Virus record (IMG/VR): IMGVR_UViG_3300044730_001215
Coordinates: 1 to 38,844 of that record
DNA from: a virus
Length of the DNA: 38,844 bases
Reading direction: 5' to 3' (one strand)
This document shows positions 13,303 through 20,619 of the stretch, piece after piece. How positions within the stretch are numbered: position 1 is the first letter of the stretch; each line of letters starts with the position of its first letter. The translations under genes were made by a program, and so were the position numbers. The notes beneath the pieces were generated by a model. It made no database searches. It worked only from the letters and a program-made list of their open reading frames with translations, and was not told the origin of the DNA.

Positions 13303-13571
13303 AATCTAAATTCAAATCGTTAGATGAAGACATCTTAAAACTATCGCCTAAGTACACGGTTAAAGAAATTGTGACAATCTTAGGTGTTACGATTAGTCGC
13401 GTGAATAAGGTTTTGAATAAGGCCTATGTTCCCAAGTACCCGTTGGATGAGATGGTTAGAGATCATATTGAGTATGTCCTAAAGCTACACGACGGGAACA
13501 AGACGCGGGCGGCTAGGGATTTAGGGATTTCTCTTAGGTGCCTTCGCTATAGGTGCAACGGGAAAAAATAA
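13299..13571 (+). CDS. Fis-like HTH protein, candidate terminase small subunit or regulator
   Basis: The 90-residue product shows two DNA-binding regions. A helix-turn-helix (about residues 18-40: TVKEIVTILGVTISRVNKVL) is followed by a C-terminal Fis-type helix pair in LKLHDGNKTRAARDLGIS, which matches the GNxTRAAxxLGIS motif. ATGA overlaps its upstream neighbour. It may recognise the packaging site together with the DUF5681 protein, or regulate late genes. Confidence 0.65.
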   Translation: MKSKFKSLDEDILKLSPKYTVKEIVTILGVTISRVNKVLNKAYVPKYPLDEMVRDHIEYVLKLHDGNKTRAARDLGISLRCLRYRCNGKK

Positions 13572-14239
13572 TGAAGCAATGCTCTGTTGATGGATGCGGC
13601 AAAAAAACAAAAGGCAGGGGTTATTGTTCCATGCACTTAAAGCGGTTACATACGCATGGTCAACTCGAATTGCCAACAAAAAAAATTTACATTTGCGTAG
13701 CAGACGGATGCCAGAGAAAAGCTCACGGCAGAATATATTGCGGAATGCACAGGGATCGTCTCAATAGAAATGGAACTCTTGAGACTTTACCTGTTGTTAC
13801 TTTAGAGCAGCGATTTTGGAGACGTGTTGACAAGAGTAACGAACAAGGTTGCTGGCTTTGGACAGGAACTAAGGTTGATGGGTACGGACAAATCAGCATA
13901 AACGGCAAGGGCGTAAGGGCACATCGGCTGTCTTATAAGCTAGCTACAGGTAATGATCCAGGCGACCTTCTTGTATGCCATACATGTGACCAAAGAGATT
14001 GCGTTAATCCTTCACATTTTTTTCTTGGTACTGATAAGGATAATTCACGTGACCGCAATTCTAAAGGACGTAGTTGGCAGCAGAAAAAAACTCATTGTCC
14101 TCAAGGGCACGAGCTAGTTGATGGCAATCTTGTTTTAAGCAAAATCGGCAGAAGTTGCCGCAAATGTGTAAACGAACGAGCAATAAAATATCGAAAAAAC
14201 AAAATAGCCCGCCAAGAGCAGGCCAATGCAAACCAGTAA
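13571..14239 (+). CDS. HNH endonuclease (HNH_3-type) with tandem Cys/His repeats
   Basis: The ATG at 13,571 overlaps the preceding stop (TAATG) and gives 222 residues. Two similar N-terminal zinc units (CSVDGCGKKTKGRGYCSMH and CVADGCQRKAHGRIYCGMH) precede the HNH_3-type core: GCWLWTG, DGYGQI, AHRLSYKLATG, VCHTCDQRDCVNPSHFFLG. A C-terminal CPQGHEL ... CRKC unit follows. This is the I-HmuI-like family of phage nucleases. It sits between the candidate small and the large terminase genes and overlaps the latter by 14 bp, so it may assist packaging or be a mobile homing gene. Confidence 0.9.
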   Translation: MKQCSVDGCGKKTKGRGYCSMHLKRLHTHGQLELPTKKIYICVADGCQRKAHGRIYCGMHRDRLNRNGTLETLPVVTLEQRFWRRVDKSNEQGCWLWTGTKVDGYGQISINGKGVRAHRLSYKLATGNDPGDLLVCHTCDQRDCVNPSHFFLGTDKDNSRDRNSKGRSWQQKKTHCPQGHELVDGNLVLSKIGRSCRKCVNERAIKYRKNKIARQEQANANQ

Positions 14240-15632
14240 ACCCTCACTACAGTTATTCCAGCCAACCGGATATCAATCAAAGGTTGTCGATCTAATAAGA
14301 AATAAATTTGATTACAGTCGCGGTAATTTAGAGATCCTATTATCTGGATCATATGGATCTATGAAGAGCGCGCTACTTGCTCATCTTGCCGTAACACATG
14401 CACTCATGTACCCACGCGCTGGTATAGCTATCGTGCGTAAATCGTTACCTGATTTGAAACAGACATTGTTCAAAGAAATCATCGACCATATAGAAACGGA
14501 TGCACGCGAGGGACTTACTAACTACTTAGTTGAAGGTAAAGATTATTGGGTGAACACCACTCGTGGATCTATCAGATTTAAAAATGGATCTGAGATCAGC
14601 CCTATTTTTTGGTCAGATCGTCGCTATAAGCGCGCTAGGTCGAGATCTTTCTCAATGGTTCTAATTGAAGAAGGCACAGAGAACGACCTTGAGGATAAAA
14701 ATGGTTATGAGGAAATCAAAGCGCGATTGCGACGTATTCCACACATTTCTGAGAATGTACTTGTAATTGCAACGAACCCTGATTCCCCCAGTCACTGGAT
14801 CTACGACGAGTTCATCGCGGTCAATCAGAACAAACAACACCCAACACGCTATGTTTTTTACAGCAGAACAGAAGATAACCCATACCTTGACCCAATTTAT
14901 ATATCTGGGTTGCGCGCTAATATGGACGAACGCAGGGCTCAAAGGTTTTTAGATGGCCTCTGGATCGAAATATCCAAGGACATGGTTTACTACTCATATA
15001 GTGAAGACAACTACGTTCCAAAGCCGTACCGTTTTAATCCAAACTACCCGATTCATTTGTCGTGGGACTTTAACATAGGCGTGGGTAAGCCGTTATCGGC
15101 GTGCGTATTTCAGTACATCAATGACACGTTTCATTTTGGAAAAGAAATCGTCATTGAAGGTATGCGTACGCAAGATAGCTTAGAGGAAATGGCAGCGCGC
15201 GGAATTCTCGATATGCCTTGTCTTTACTTTGTTGTTAATGGAGATGCGAGTGGTAAGCATAAGGATACGCGGAACAGAAGAGACGACTATGAAATTATTG
15301 TCGACTACCTATCGAACTACAAAACCGCAGAAGGTAAGCCTATATCATTTAGGAAAATAGTGCCTCTCGCTAACCCGCCAGTGAGACAACGCCACAATAT
15401 GGTTAACGCATATGCTAAGAACGCAAATAATGATGTGCGGTTATTTGTTTATGAAGAGTGCCCGAATCTACACAAGGGCTTTAGGCTAGTTGAGCTTTTA
15501 AAAGGCGCAAGCTATCAAGAGAACGACGGGCCAGCTTTCCCGTTTCAACACGTGACAACGGCGGCAGGGTACGGAATTTATGCTGCTACTGTTCTGATGA
15601 GTCCTAGGAATCAGAGGACCATACAGCTCTAG
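14226..15632 (+). CDS. terL: terminase large subunit
   Basis: The 468-residue product has the expected two parts. The ATPase has a Walker A-like GSYGSMKS (41-48), in which Met replaces the usual Gly before Lys, a Walker B VLIEE (145-149) and a coupling motif IATNP (181-185). The C-terminal nuclease has SWDFNIG with Asp281 and NGDASGKHKDT with Asp340 as metal-ligand candidates. It translocates DNA into the procapsid through the portal and cuts it. The length is standard for siphovirus terminases. It overlaps the HNH gene by 14 bp and ends 421 bp before the portal. Confidence 0.93.
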   Translation: MQTSKPSLQLFQPTGYQSKVVDLIRNKFDYSRGNLEILLSGSYGSMKSALLAHLAVTHALMYPRAGIAIVRKSLPDLKQTLFKEIIDHIETDAREGLTNYLVEGKDYWVNTTRGSIRFKNGSEISPIFWSDRRYKRARSRSFSMVLIEEGTENDLEDKNGYEEIKARLRRIPHISENVLVIATNPDSPSHWIYDEFIAVNQNKQHPTRYVFYSRTEDNPYLDPIYISGLRANMDERRAQRFLDGLWIEISKDMVYYSYSEDNYVPKPYRFNPNYPIHLSWDFNIGVGKPLSACVFQYINDTFHFGKEIVIEGMRTQDSLEEMAARGILDMPCLYFVVNGDASGKHKDTRNRRDDYEIIVDYLSNYKTAEGKPISFRKIVPLANPPVRQRHNMVNAYAKNANNDVRLFVYEECPNLHKGFRLVELLKGASYQENDGPAFPFQHVTTAAGYGIYAATVLMSPRNQRTIQL

Positions 15633-15684
15633 TCAAAAAGAAAAGCACGACCAAGATCGGATAGACTGTAAAAAAAGTTTCCAT
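15604..15684 (-). CDS. counter-oriented membrane micropeptide (26 aa)
   Basis: A minus-strand frame in the gap after terL: ATG at 15,684 is preceded by a near-perfect AAGGAG seven bases upstream, and the product METFFTVYPILVVLFFLTRA followed by VWSSDS is one membrane helix. It runs against the surrounding late operon and its 3' end overlaps the end of terL. The ribosome-binding site is the main evidence. Other explanations are chance or a small antisense transcript. Confidence 0.45.
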   Translation of the reverse strand: METFFTVYPILVVLFFLTRAVWSSDS

Positions 15685-15748
15685 TTCTATTCTCCTTTTA
15701 ATGCCTATCGGACTTCCTACCAAAAACTTTAGACATCCTTGTAAGCCT

Positions 15749-15778
15749 TTGACAACCTCGGCATAATGCCCGTACAAT
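15749..15778 (+). promoter_or_regulatory. late promoter with embedded operator-like palindrome
   Basis: TTGACA (15,749-15,754), 18 bases, TACAAT (15,773-15,778) is the best sigma70-type promoter in the window, with a perfect -35. The spacer contains the palindrome GGCAT-A-ATGCC (15,760-15,770), placed where a repressor would block polymerase. It would drive the head and neck genes from 15,813 onwards. Confidence 0.75.
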
Positions 15779-15812
15779 ACTAACCAAGATCAAAACAACA
15801 CCTGAGGTAGAT

Positions 15813-16079
15813 GTGATTAAATTCACAATGAAGACTACTGCGCTAGTTACGACGACTGGAATTATAGCGTTAGGAATATATGACCTAATCTGTGTCACCA
15901 CTGGGGTTGGCGTAGATATCTCTGTTTCGAGATTTCTAGTTAACGCTGGCATAGAAGCGCCCGGCATTGTCTTTGTTTTCGGTTACGTCTCAGGCCATTT
16001 ATTCGGCTACATGAAACCTATAGGCTGTGAAGTATGCAGCAAAAAGGCAAATAATGGACATTCCATATCTAGTAAATGA
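15813..16079 (+). CDS. small membrane protein upstream of the portal (88 aa)
   Basis: GTG at 15,813 has GAGGT nearby and lies 35 bases after the -10 of the strong promoter. The product has two hydrophobic segments (about residues 8-30, TALVTTTGIIALGIYDLICV; about 45-66, NAGIEAPGIVFVFGYVSGHLF) and a Cys-x2-Cys (CEVC) in its polar tail. It overlaps the portal start by 26 bp. It is the first gene of the late transcript; a membrane role such as superinfection immunity is only a guess. Confidence 0.65.
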   Translation: MIKFTMKTTALVTTTGIIALGIYDLICVTTGVGVDISVSRFLVNAGIEAPGIVFVFGYVSGHLFGYMKPIGCEVCSKKANNGHSISSK

Positions 16080-17505
16080 AGTTAAGAAATACGACGAATA
16101 TCTGCATCATAACTATGAGTTATACAATATCTACAATGGGGATTTGCTTCAATACATTGAGAGAGAGTTAGCTAAGCAGCTATCCCCTCAAAGCTATGAG
16201 CAAGCGCAGTTTAGAATTCCGCCGATTAATATCCTTAAGCGGATTATGGATAAGCTGAGTAAAGTTTACGCACATCCGCCGCAACGCATATGCGAGGGAT
16301 CCGAATCAGAGAAAGAGCTATTCGAATGGTACGCAGAAAGTTTCAAGATCAATCAGAATATGGCGCTGGCTAATGCCTACTTCAATTTGACTAAGCGGGC
16401 ATTGATTGAGCCTTATCTCTATAAGCCAGATCCGATGTTACCAGGTATTCCAAAGCTTCGGATTATCCCGTCACATCGCGTCCTCGTTATATCTTATGAT
16501 AAATCAGATCCAACGGTACCTACTTTGGTTGTCACGTATGAGGGTAAGTATCAGGCAACACCTACCGGTCAACCTCGCAGGTATTTTAAGGCTGTAGATA
16601 AAAACCAATTTGTATATTTTGACGAGGATAAGCGCGATATCACACAGATGTTTGCGCCTGAAAATAATCAGGAAGGCATCAACTTTTACGGTGCTTTACC
16701 TTACGTTTATGTGAATCGTTCTAGCGACTGCGTTATGCCGATTCAAGATACTGACACTAAGCGTATGGCGATACTTATCCCCACGTTACTCGCAGACACG
16801 AACTACGCTTCGATGTTTCAAGCATTCTCAATTCTCTACGGTATCGATGTTTCAGATCAGGGCTTAAAGATGGCTCCTAATGCTTTCTGGACTTTTAAGT
16901 CTGAGATTGGCGTCGAGTCAAAGCCTCAAATCGGCTCGCTCAAACCAGAGATGAATGTCGATGGCTCTCTAAACTTGATAGCATCGCAGTTAGCTTTCTG
17001 GCTTAACTCGCGCGGCATTAGACCGGGAGCTATTGGGGATATTAACGGGACTAACTTTAGTTCTGGTATCTCCAAGATGATTGACGAGGCAGATACGGCA
17101 GAAGACCGCAAGGAGCAAGTGCCTTATTTCAAATATGCTGAAGAAGAATTATGGGATCTAGTGTTGCACAAGATGCATCCAGTTTGGTCATCACTTGGCC
17201 TAATTGAAAACCGCACGTTCTTCGCTGCGACCTCATATGTCACAGTCCAATTCCCTGAACAGTTGTCTATGCAAAAGCGTAGCGAGCTAGTTAAGGAAGC
17301 GATCGAAGAACTAAGATCGGGACTAACTACTAAGCGAATCGTACTAAAAAGACTTAATCCAGATATGTCAGAAGAAGAGATCGAAGAACTACTTTTGGAG
17401 CTTGGATCTAGCGAGGTAATTGAAGTCAATGGCATGGATGAGAACGAAAGTGGAGATTCCGGAGGATCTGGATCTAGCGAAGGACGAGAAGGAAGTCCTA
17501 GCTGA
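16054..17505 (+). CDS. portal protein
   Basis: I start at ATG 16,054 (483 residues). The sequence has the length, order and composition of SPP1-type siphovirus portals: an N-terminal helical region with YNGDLLQYIERELAKQL and IPPINILKRIMDKLSKVYA, a central stem/crown region around residues 230-330, and a C-terminal helix-rich part (YAEEELWDLVLHKMHPVW, then a Ser/Gly-rich tail). It is assigned mainly on gene order (next to terL and before the neck and capsid genes) plus these segments. Twelve copies form the channel through which terminase pumps DNA. Confidence 0.8.
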   Translation: MDIPYLVNEVKKYDEYLHHNYELYNIYNGDLLQYIERELAKQLSPQSYEQAQFRIPPINILKRIMDKLSKVYAHPPQRICEGSESEKELFEWYAESFKINQNMALANAYFNLTKRALIEPYLYKPDPMLPGIPKLRIIPSHRVLVISYDKSDPTVPTLVVTYEGKYQATPTGQPRRYFKAVDKNQFVYFDEDKRDITQMFAPENNQEGINFYGALPYVYVNRSSDCVMPIQDTDTKRMAILIPTLLADTNYASMFQAFSILYGIDVSDQGLKMAPNAFWTFKSEIGVESKPQIGSLKPEMNVDGSLNLIASQLAFWLNSRGIRPGAIGDINGTNFSSGISKMIDEADTAEDRKEQVPYFKYAEEELWDLVLHKMHPVWSSLGLIENRTFFAATSYVTVQFPEQLSMQKRSELVKEAIEELRSGLTTKRIVLKRLNPDMSEEEIEELLLELGSSEVIEVNGMDENESGDSGGSGSSEGREGSPS

Positions 17506-17833
17506 GAAGATTCTAGATTACATAAAGGAGCGCACACTATCAGGCGTGGGAATAAAAGGCGGGCGAAGGTTTAACTTCCCTGCCTATTCTGATTCCTATG
17601 TAAAGTCAGCAGCTTTTAAGGCAGCAGGTAAATCAAAGAACGAGGTAAACCTAAAGCTATCAGGCGAGATGCTTGAAGAGATGCGTATCTTATCTGCTAG
17701 GGGTAATCAGATACTAATCGGCTTTGAAAACGGAACACTCTCAAACGATAAAGCAGATGGTAATAGCAAAACACGGCCATTTCTTGGTATAAATAAATCA
17801 GAGTTAAATGAAATACTAAAGGAATTCAAATGA
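17429..17833 (+). CDS. neck (tail-completion / HK97 gp10-like) protein, copy 1
   Basis: Starts at an ATG inside the portal gene (17,429 preferred; 17,438 is possible) and gives about 134 residues. The conserved region has ERTLSGVGIKGGRRFNF, then YSDSYVK, KLSGEMLEEM and RPFLGIN. The same pattern, IKxRTxSGxGxxGG ... LxxSGxML ... RPF, occurs in the protein at 19,482, so these are paralogs. It resembles the HK97 gp10/virion morphogenesis class of neck or tail-completion proteins that join head and tail. It overlaps the methyltransferase gene by 4 bp. Confidence 0.65.
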   Translation: MAWMRTKVEIPEDLDLAKDEKEVLAEKILDYIKERTLSGVGIKGGRRFNFPAYSDSYVKSAAFKAAGKSKNEVNLKLSGEMLEEMRILSARGNQILIGFENGTLSNDKADGNSKTRPFLGINKSELNEILKEFK

Positions 17834-19014
17834 TCTTTCACGGCGATTGCCTTGAAAAAATGAAAGACTTGGAATCAGATTCAATTGATTCTCTTGTAAC
17901 CGATCCGCCTGCTGGTATTTCTTTTATGGGTAAAGCCTGGGACGGCGATAAAGGCGGTAGAGATCAATGGGTTTCTTGGATGACTGAAGTTATGCAGGAA
18001 TGTCTGCGGGTATTAAAGCCAGGTGCTCACGGTTTAGTTTGGGCTTTGCCACGTACTTCGCACTGGACTGCAATAGCTTTAGAAAATGCAGGATTTGAGG
18101 TCAGAGATGTTGTTACCCATTTGTTTGGTACAGGATTTCCTAAGTCGCTAGATATTAGTAAGGCGATTGATAAGGCAGCTGGGGCTGAAAGAGAAGTTAT
18201 CGGAAAAAAACCGTATAGCAATCAGGACACAAGAGGAAACCCGATAAGCAAAACAGGTGGATGGGGAACAGGTCTAGGACAAGACAAGGAACGTTTGCAA
18301 TTAGATGTAACAGCCCCCGCCACCGATGCCGCCAAAAAATGGCAAGGCTACGGTACGGCTCTTAAGCCAGCTAGTGAGCATTGGATATTAATCAGAAAAC
18401 CACTGTCAGAAAAAACTGTAGCTGCAAATGTTTTAAAGCATGGGACGGGTGGTATTAATATTGATGGTTGTAGGATAGGCACTGAGGTTAGATACAACGG
18501 TCCTGCATCAACTAATACGGTTCAGACTATGGGACGCCCAGAACATTCTGGAAGTGGCTGGAACAAAGACTATCAATGCAGTAATGTTACAGGCCGCTTC
18601 CCTGCCAACCTAGTCCTAGACGAGCATGCAGCTGAGTTGCTGGATGGGCAGAGTGGGGTTTTAAAGAGCGGTGACTTGAAACCATATAAAAATACAGAAA
18701 ACGTGGATTTTAAGAGTGGGTTAAAATTTGAAACAGCAAATAGGCAAGGCGATTCAGGCGGCGCTTCCCGTTTCTTCTACGTAGCCAAGGCATCAAAATC
18801 AGACAAGGGCGCAGACAACACCCATCCTACAGTTAAAAGCACAAAGCTAATGGAATACTTGATCAAACTAATTACACCAACAGGTGGAACTGTACTTGAT
18901 CCATTTGCCGGATCAGGTTCAACACTGGTTTCAGCTAAAAACTTAGGCTTCAATTTTATCGGTGTTGAACAAAATAAAGAATACTTTGACATAATAGAAT
19001 CGAGGATCAAATGA
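17830..19014 (+). CDS. DNA methyltransferase, N6-adenine/N4-cytosine type (beta class order)
   Basis: The 394-residue product has the catalytic motif DPPA (25-28 in TDPPAGISFMGKAWD) near the N-terminus and the SAM-binding motif LDPFAGSGSTL (about 356-366) near the C-terminus, the beta-class order. DPPA in place of DPPY is a known phage variant. A long middle region (about 130-330) is likely the target-recognition part. It probably protects phage DNA from host restriction or marks it. Its site is unknown; the GATC-rich origin makes adenine methylation of GATC worth testing. It is unusual for it to lie between two neck protein genes. Confidence 0.92.
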   Translation: MIFHGDCLEKMKDLESDSIDSLVTDPPAGISFMGKAWDGDKGGRDQWVSWMTEVMQECLRVLKPGAHGLVWALPRTSHWTAIALENAGFEVRDVVTHLFGTGFPKSLDISKAIDKAAGAEREVIGKKPYSNQDTRGNPISKTGGWGTGLGQDKERLQLDVTAPATDAAKKWQGYGTALKPASEHWILIRKPLSEKTVAANVLKHGTGGINIDGCRIGTEVRYNGPASTNTVQTMGRPEHSGSGWNKDYQCSNVTGRFPANLVLDEHAAELLDGQSGVLKSGDLKPYKNTENVDFKSGLKFETANRQGDSGGASRFFYVAKASKSDKGADNTHPTVKSTKLMEYLIKLITPTGGTVLDPFAGSGSTLVSAKNLGFNFIGVEQNKEYFDIIESRIK

Positions 19015-19157
19015 GGCTTTTTTTATTGCCTATAAATCTATTCTTATCTTTGTTGCTAACTTTATTCAAAAAATCCTTTGAAATAAAGGTGCATGTCTCA
19101 TCTGGAGAAAAAGTAATTTTTGATTATGGCTATAAAAAAACCACGGAGTTTCAATGA
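19011..19157 (+). CDS. small membrane-anchored protein (48 aa)
   Basis: A 48-residue frame overlapping the methyltransferase stop (ATGA). The N-terminus is one membrane helix (about residues 2-19, RLFLLPINLFLSLLLTLF), followed by a short beta-rich tail FEIKVHVSSGEKVIFDYGY. It overlaps the next gene by 4 bp, so it is part of a chain of coupled small genes. No function is recognised. Confidence 0.55.
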   Translation: MRLFLLPINLFLSLLLTLFKKSFEIKVHVSSGEKVIFDYGYKKTTEFQ

Positions 19158-19321
19158 AGTGCGAGAAGTGCATCTACTTTGATGATGATGTATGTAAGCG
19201 TTATCCTCCTGCGATATCTGCAGCTATGGATAGCAGCGACGAACTTATTCCCTTTCTTGGATATCCTTCCGTTGAGCCAGATGATTGGTGCGGAGAATTC
19301 AAAGCAGAGGCGAAGCATTGA
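19154..19321 (+). CDS. small Cys-cluster protein (55 aa)
   Basis: The ATG overlaps the previous stop (ATGA). Four Cys are arranged as CEKC (3-6), Cys14 in CKRYPP, and WCGEF near the C-terminus. This C-x2-C ... C-x-RYPP ... DDWCGEF pattern occurs in many tiny phage proteins and is taken as a metal- or cluster-binding fold. The function is unknown. It overlaps the next gene by 4 bp. Confidence 0.6.
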   Translation: MKCEKCIYFDDDVCKRYPPAISAAMDSSDELIPFLGYPSVEPDDWCGEFKAEAKH

Positions 19322-19485
19322 GAGAACTAGAGGATGATTTCTTAGAATACTATGAGCTATTCGAAGCGGAAGGACCAGATACCGCACACGTTAAAGCTCG
19401 CGCTTTAGTAGCTGAGAAATATAACTTAAGTCTCATTACTACTCAAAAACTCTTAGATAACTTAGGATACTACCAACCAAAATGA
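19318..19485 (+). CDS. small helical protein (55 aa)
   Basis: I take TTG at 19,318, which overlaps the previous stop and has AGAGG upstream; a GTG at 19,288 is an alternative. The product is acidic at the N-terminus (LRELEDDFLEYYELFEAEG), followed by a helix that ends in a short HTH-like NLSLITTQKLLDNLGY. It overlaps the neck protein gene by 4 bp. Confidence 0.5.
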   Translation: MRELEDDFLEYYELFEAEGPDTAHVKARALVAEKYNLSLITTQKLLDNLGYYQPK

Positions 19486-19946
19486 GTAACTTCGATAAAG
19501 GCGTTGCTGACTTCACTAAGAAGTTGAGATCTATCATCAAGGAAGCCAGTAAAGGCAAGGGACTTGATGTCATTGGCAACATTGTTATCGATATTATCAG
19601 ACGCCGAACCCGCTCAGGATACGGTGTTGACGGTGGTAGAAAGACAAAATTAAAGCCTTTATCTAAGAAATATGTAGAGTTTCGTAAAAGAAATAGAGGA
19701 AGGCTCTCGCCATTTGCATCGCCGGGTAAGTCAAATCTTACCTTTAGCGGCCAGATGCTAAACGGATTAGTTAAAAAGAAAGTCCCTGGCGGCGTTGTCG
19801 TTACGTTTGACTCGGATAGGAATAAACGGGTAGCTGGCTTCGTATCCTCGGCACGTCCATTTATGGAACTAGCCAATGACGAAGTTGAAGAAGTTACCAA
19901 AACATTTAGGAAGTACTTCTCATCGCTTGTCAGATCGAGAAGATAG
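19482..19946 (+). CDS. neck (tail-completion / HK97 gp10-like) protein, copy 2
   Basis: The 154-residue product is a paralog of the one at 17,429. It has IIRRRTRSGYGVDGGRKTKL, SKKYVEFRKR, LTFSGQMLNGLV and a C-terminal RPFMELANDEVEE. The R-T-x-SGxGxxGG, x-SGxML and RPF landmarks are shared. It fits the head-tail connector or tail-completion class. It is the last gene before the scaffold, and ATGA overlaps the previous stop. Confidence 0.7.
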   Translation: MSNFDKGVADFTKKLRSIIKEASKGKGLDVIGNIVIDIIRRRTRSGYGVDGGRKTKLKPLSKKYVEFRKRNRGRLSPFASPGKSNLTFSGQMLNGLVKKKVPGGVVVTFDSDRNKRVAGFVSSARPFMELANDEVEEVTKTFRKYFSSLVRSRR

Positions 19947-19971
19947 TGATTAAATAATAGGAGAATTTTAG

Positions 19972-20601
19972 ATGACTACCCAAGACGGTTCCGGTGGGAC
20001 CAACCAGACTACCATTCCCAGTGGGGATGAGCCAGTCAACAAAAAAGATGTCGTCGCTTACGATACTCATCAAAAACTACTTGCAGAGAAAAAGAAAGCT
20101 GCTGAACGAGCTGCTGCTCTTGAAAAAGAGCTAGAAGAAATTAAAAACCGCGAGGCGCAACGGGAAACTGAAGAGCTTGAGCGGCAAAAGAATTTCGAGA
20201 AGCTGGCACAAGTAAGAGACGAGCAACTAAAAGCTGCTCAAGCCCAACTTTCTGCAATAGAAAATGAAAGAGTTGTAGCTAGGAAACTAGACGCATTTTT
20301 GAAAACCTTGGGCGGGGACTTGCCGCAACACTACTGGGACTTGATACCGCTAGATCAAATCATCATCGATCCAACGACTAAGATGGTGGATGAAATGACG
20401 GTAGCGAAAACAGTAGAGGCGTATCGGAAAACATTTCCAGAGACGATTAAAGTCGCTGGCGGTAAACCGAATATGCCGAGTGATGCACCAGCAGGGAACC
20501 CTAATTCTAAAATGGATTATGAAACGTGGAAGGCTCTACCGCACAAAGACCCAGCAAAATGGGCTGCTGTACGTGAGGGACGTGTAACGATACCAAAATA
20601 A
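19972..20601 (+). CDS. scaffolding protein
   Basis: The 209-residue product is very charged and helical, with a long coiled coil (about residues 35-100: LLAEKKKAAERAAALEKELEE, then EELERQKNFEKLAQ). A basic C-terminal part and its position directly before the major capsid protein fit a scaffold, which organises capsid protein and is lost from the mature head. GGAGA precedes the ATG. No protease signature is present, so scaffold removal by cleavage is not indicated. Confidence 0.8.
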   Translation: MTTQDGSGGTNQTTIPSGDEPVNKKDVVAYDTHQKLLAEKKKAAERAAALEKELEEIKNREAQRETEELERQKNFEKLAQVRDEQLKAAQAQLSAIENERVVARKLDAFLKTLGGDLPQHYWDLIPLDQIIIDPTTKMVDEMTVAKTVEAYRKTFPETIKVAGGKPNMPSDAPAGNPNSKMDYETWKALPHKDPAKWAAVREGRVTIPK

Positions 20602-20619
20602 TTTAACGAGAGGGTAAAC

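Noticed and set aside
15698-15967. Minus-strand frame of 89 codons overlapping the late promoter and the 15,813 gene
   Set aside because: It is opposite the well-supported membrane gene and promoter and has no clear start. Only its possible short 3' section (ending just before the micropeptide at 15,684) could matter.
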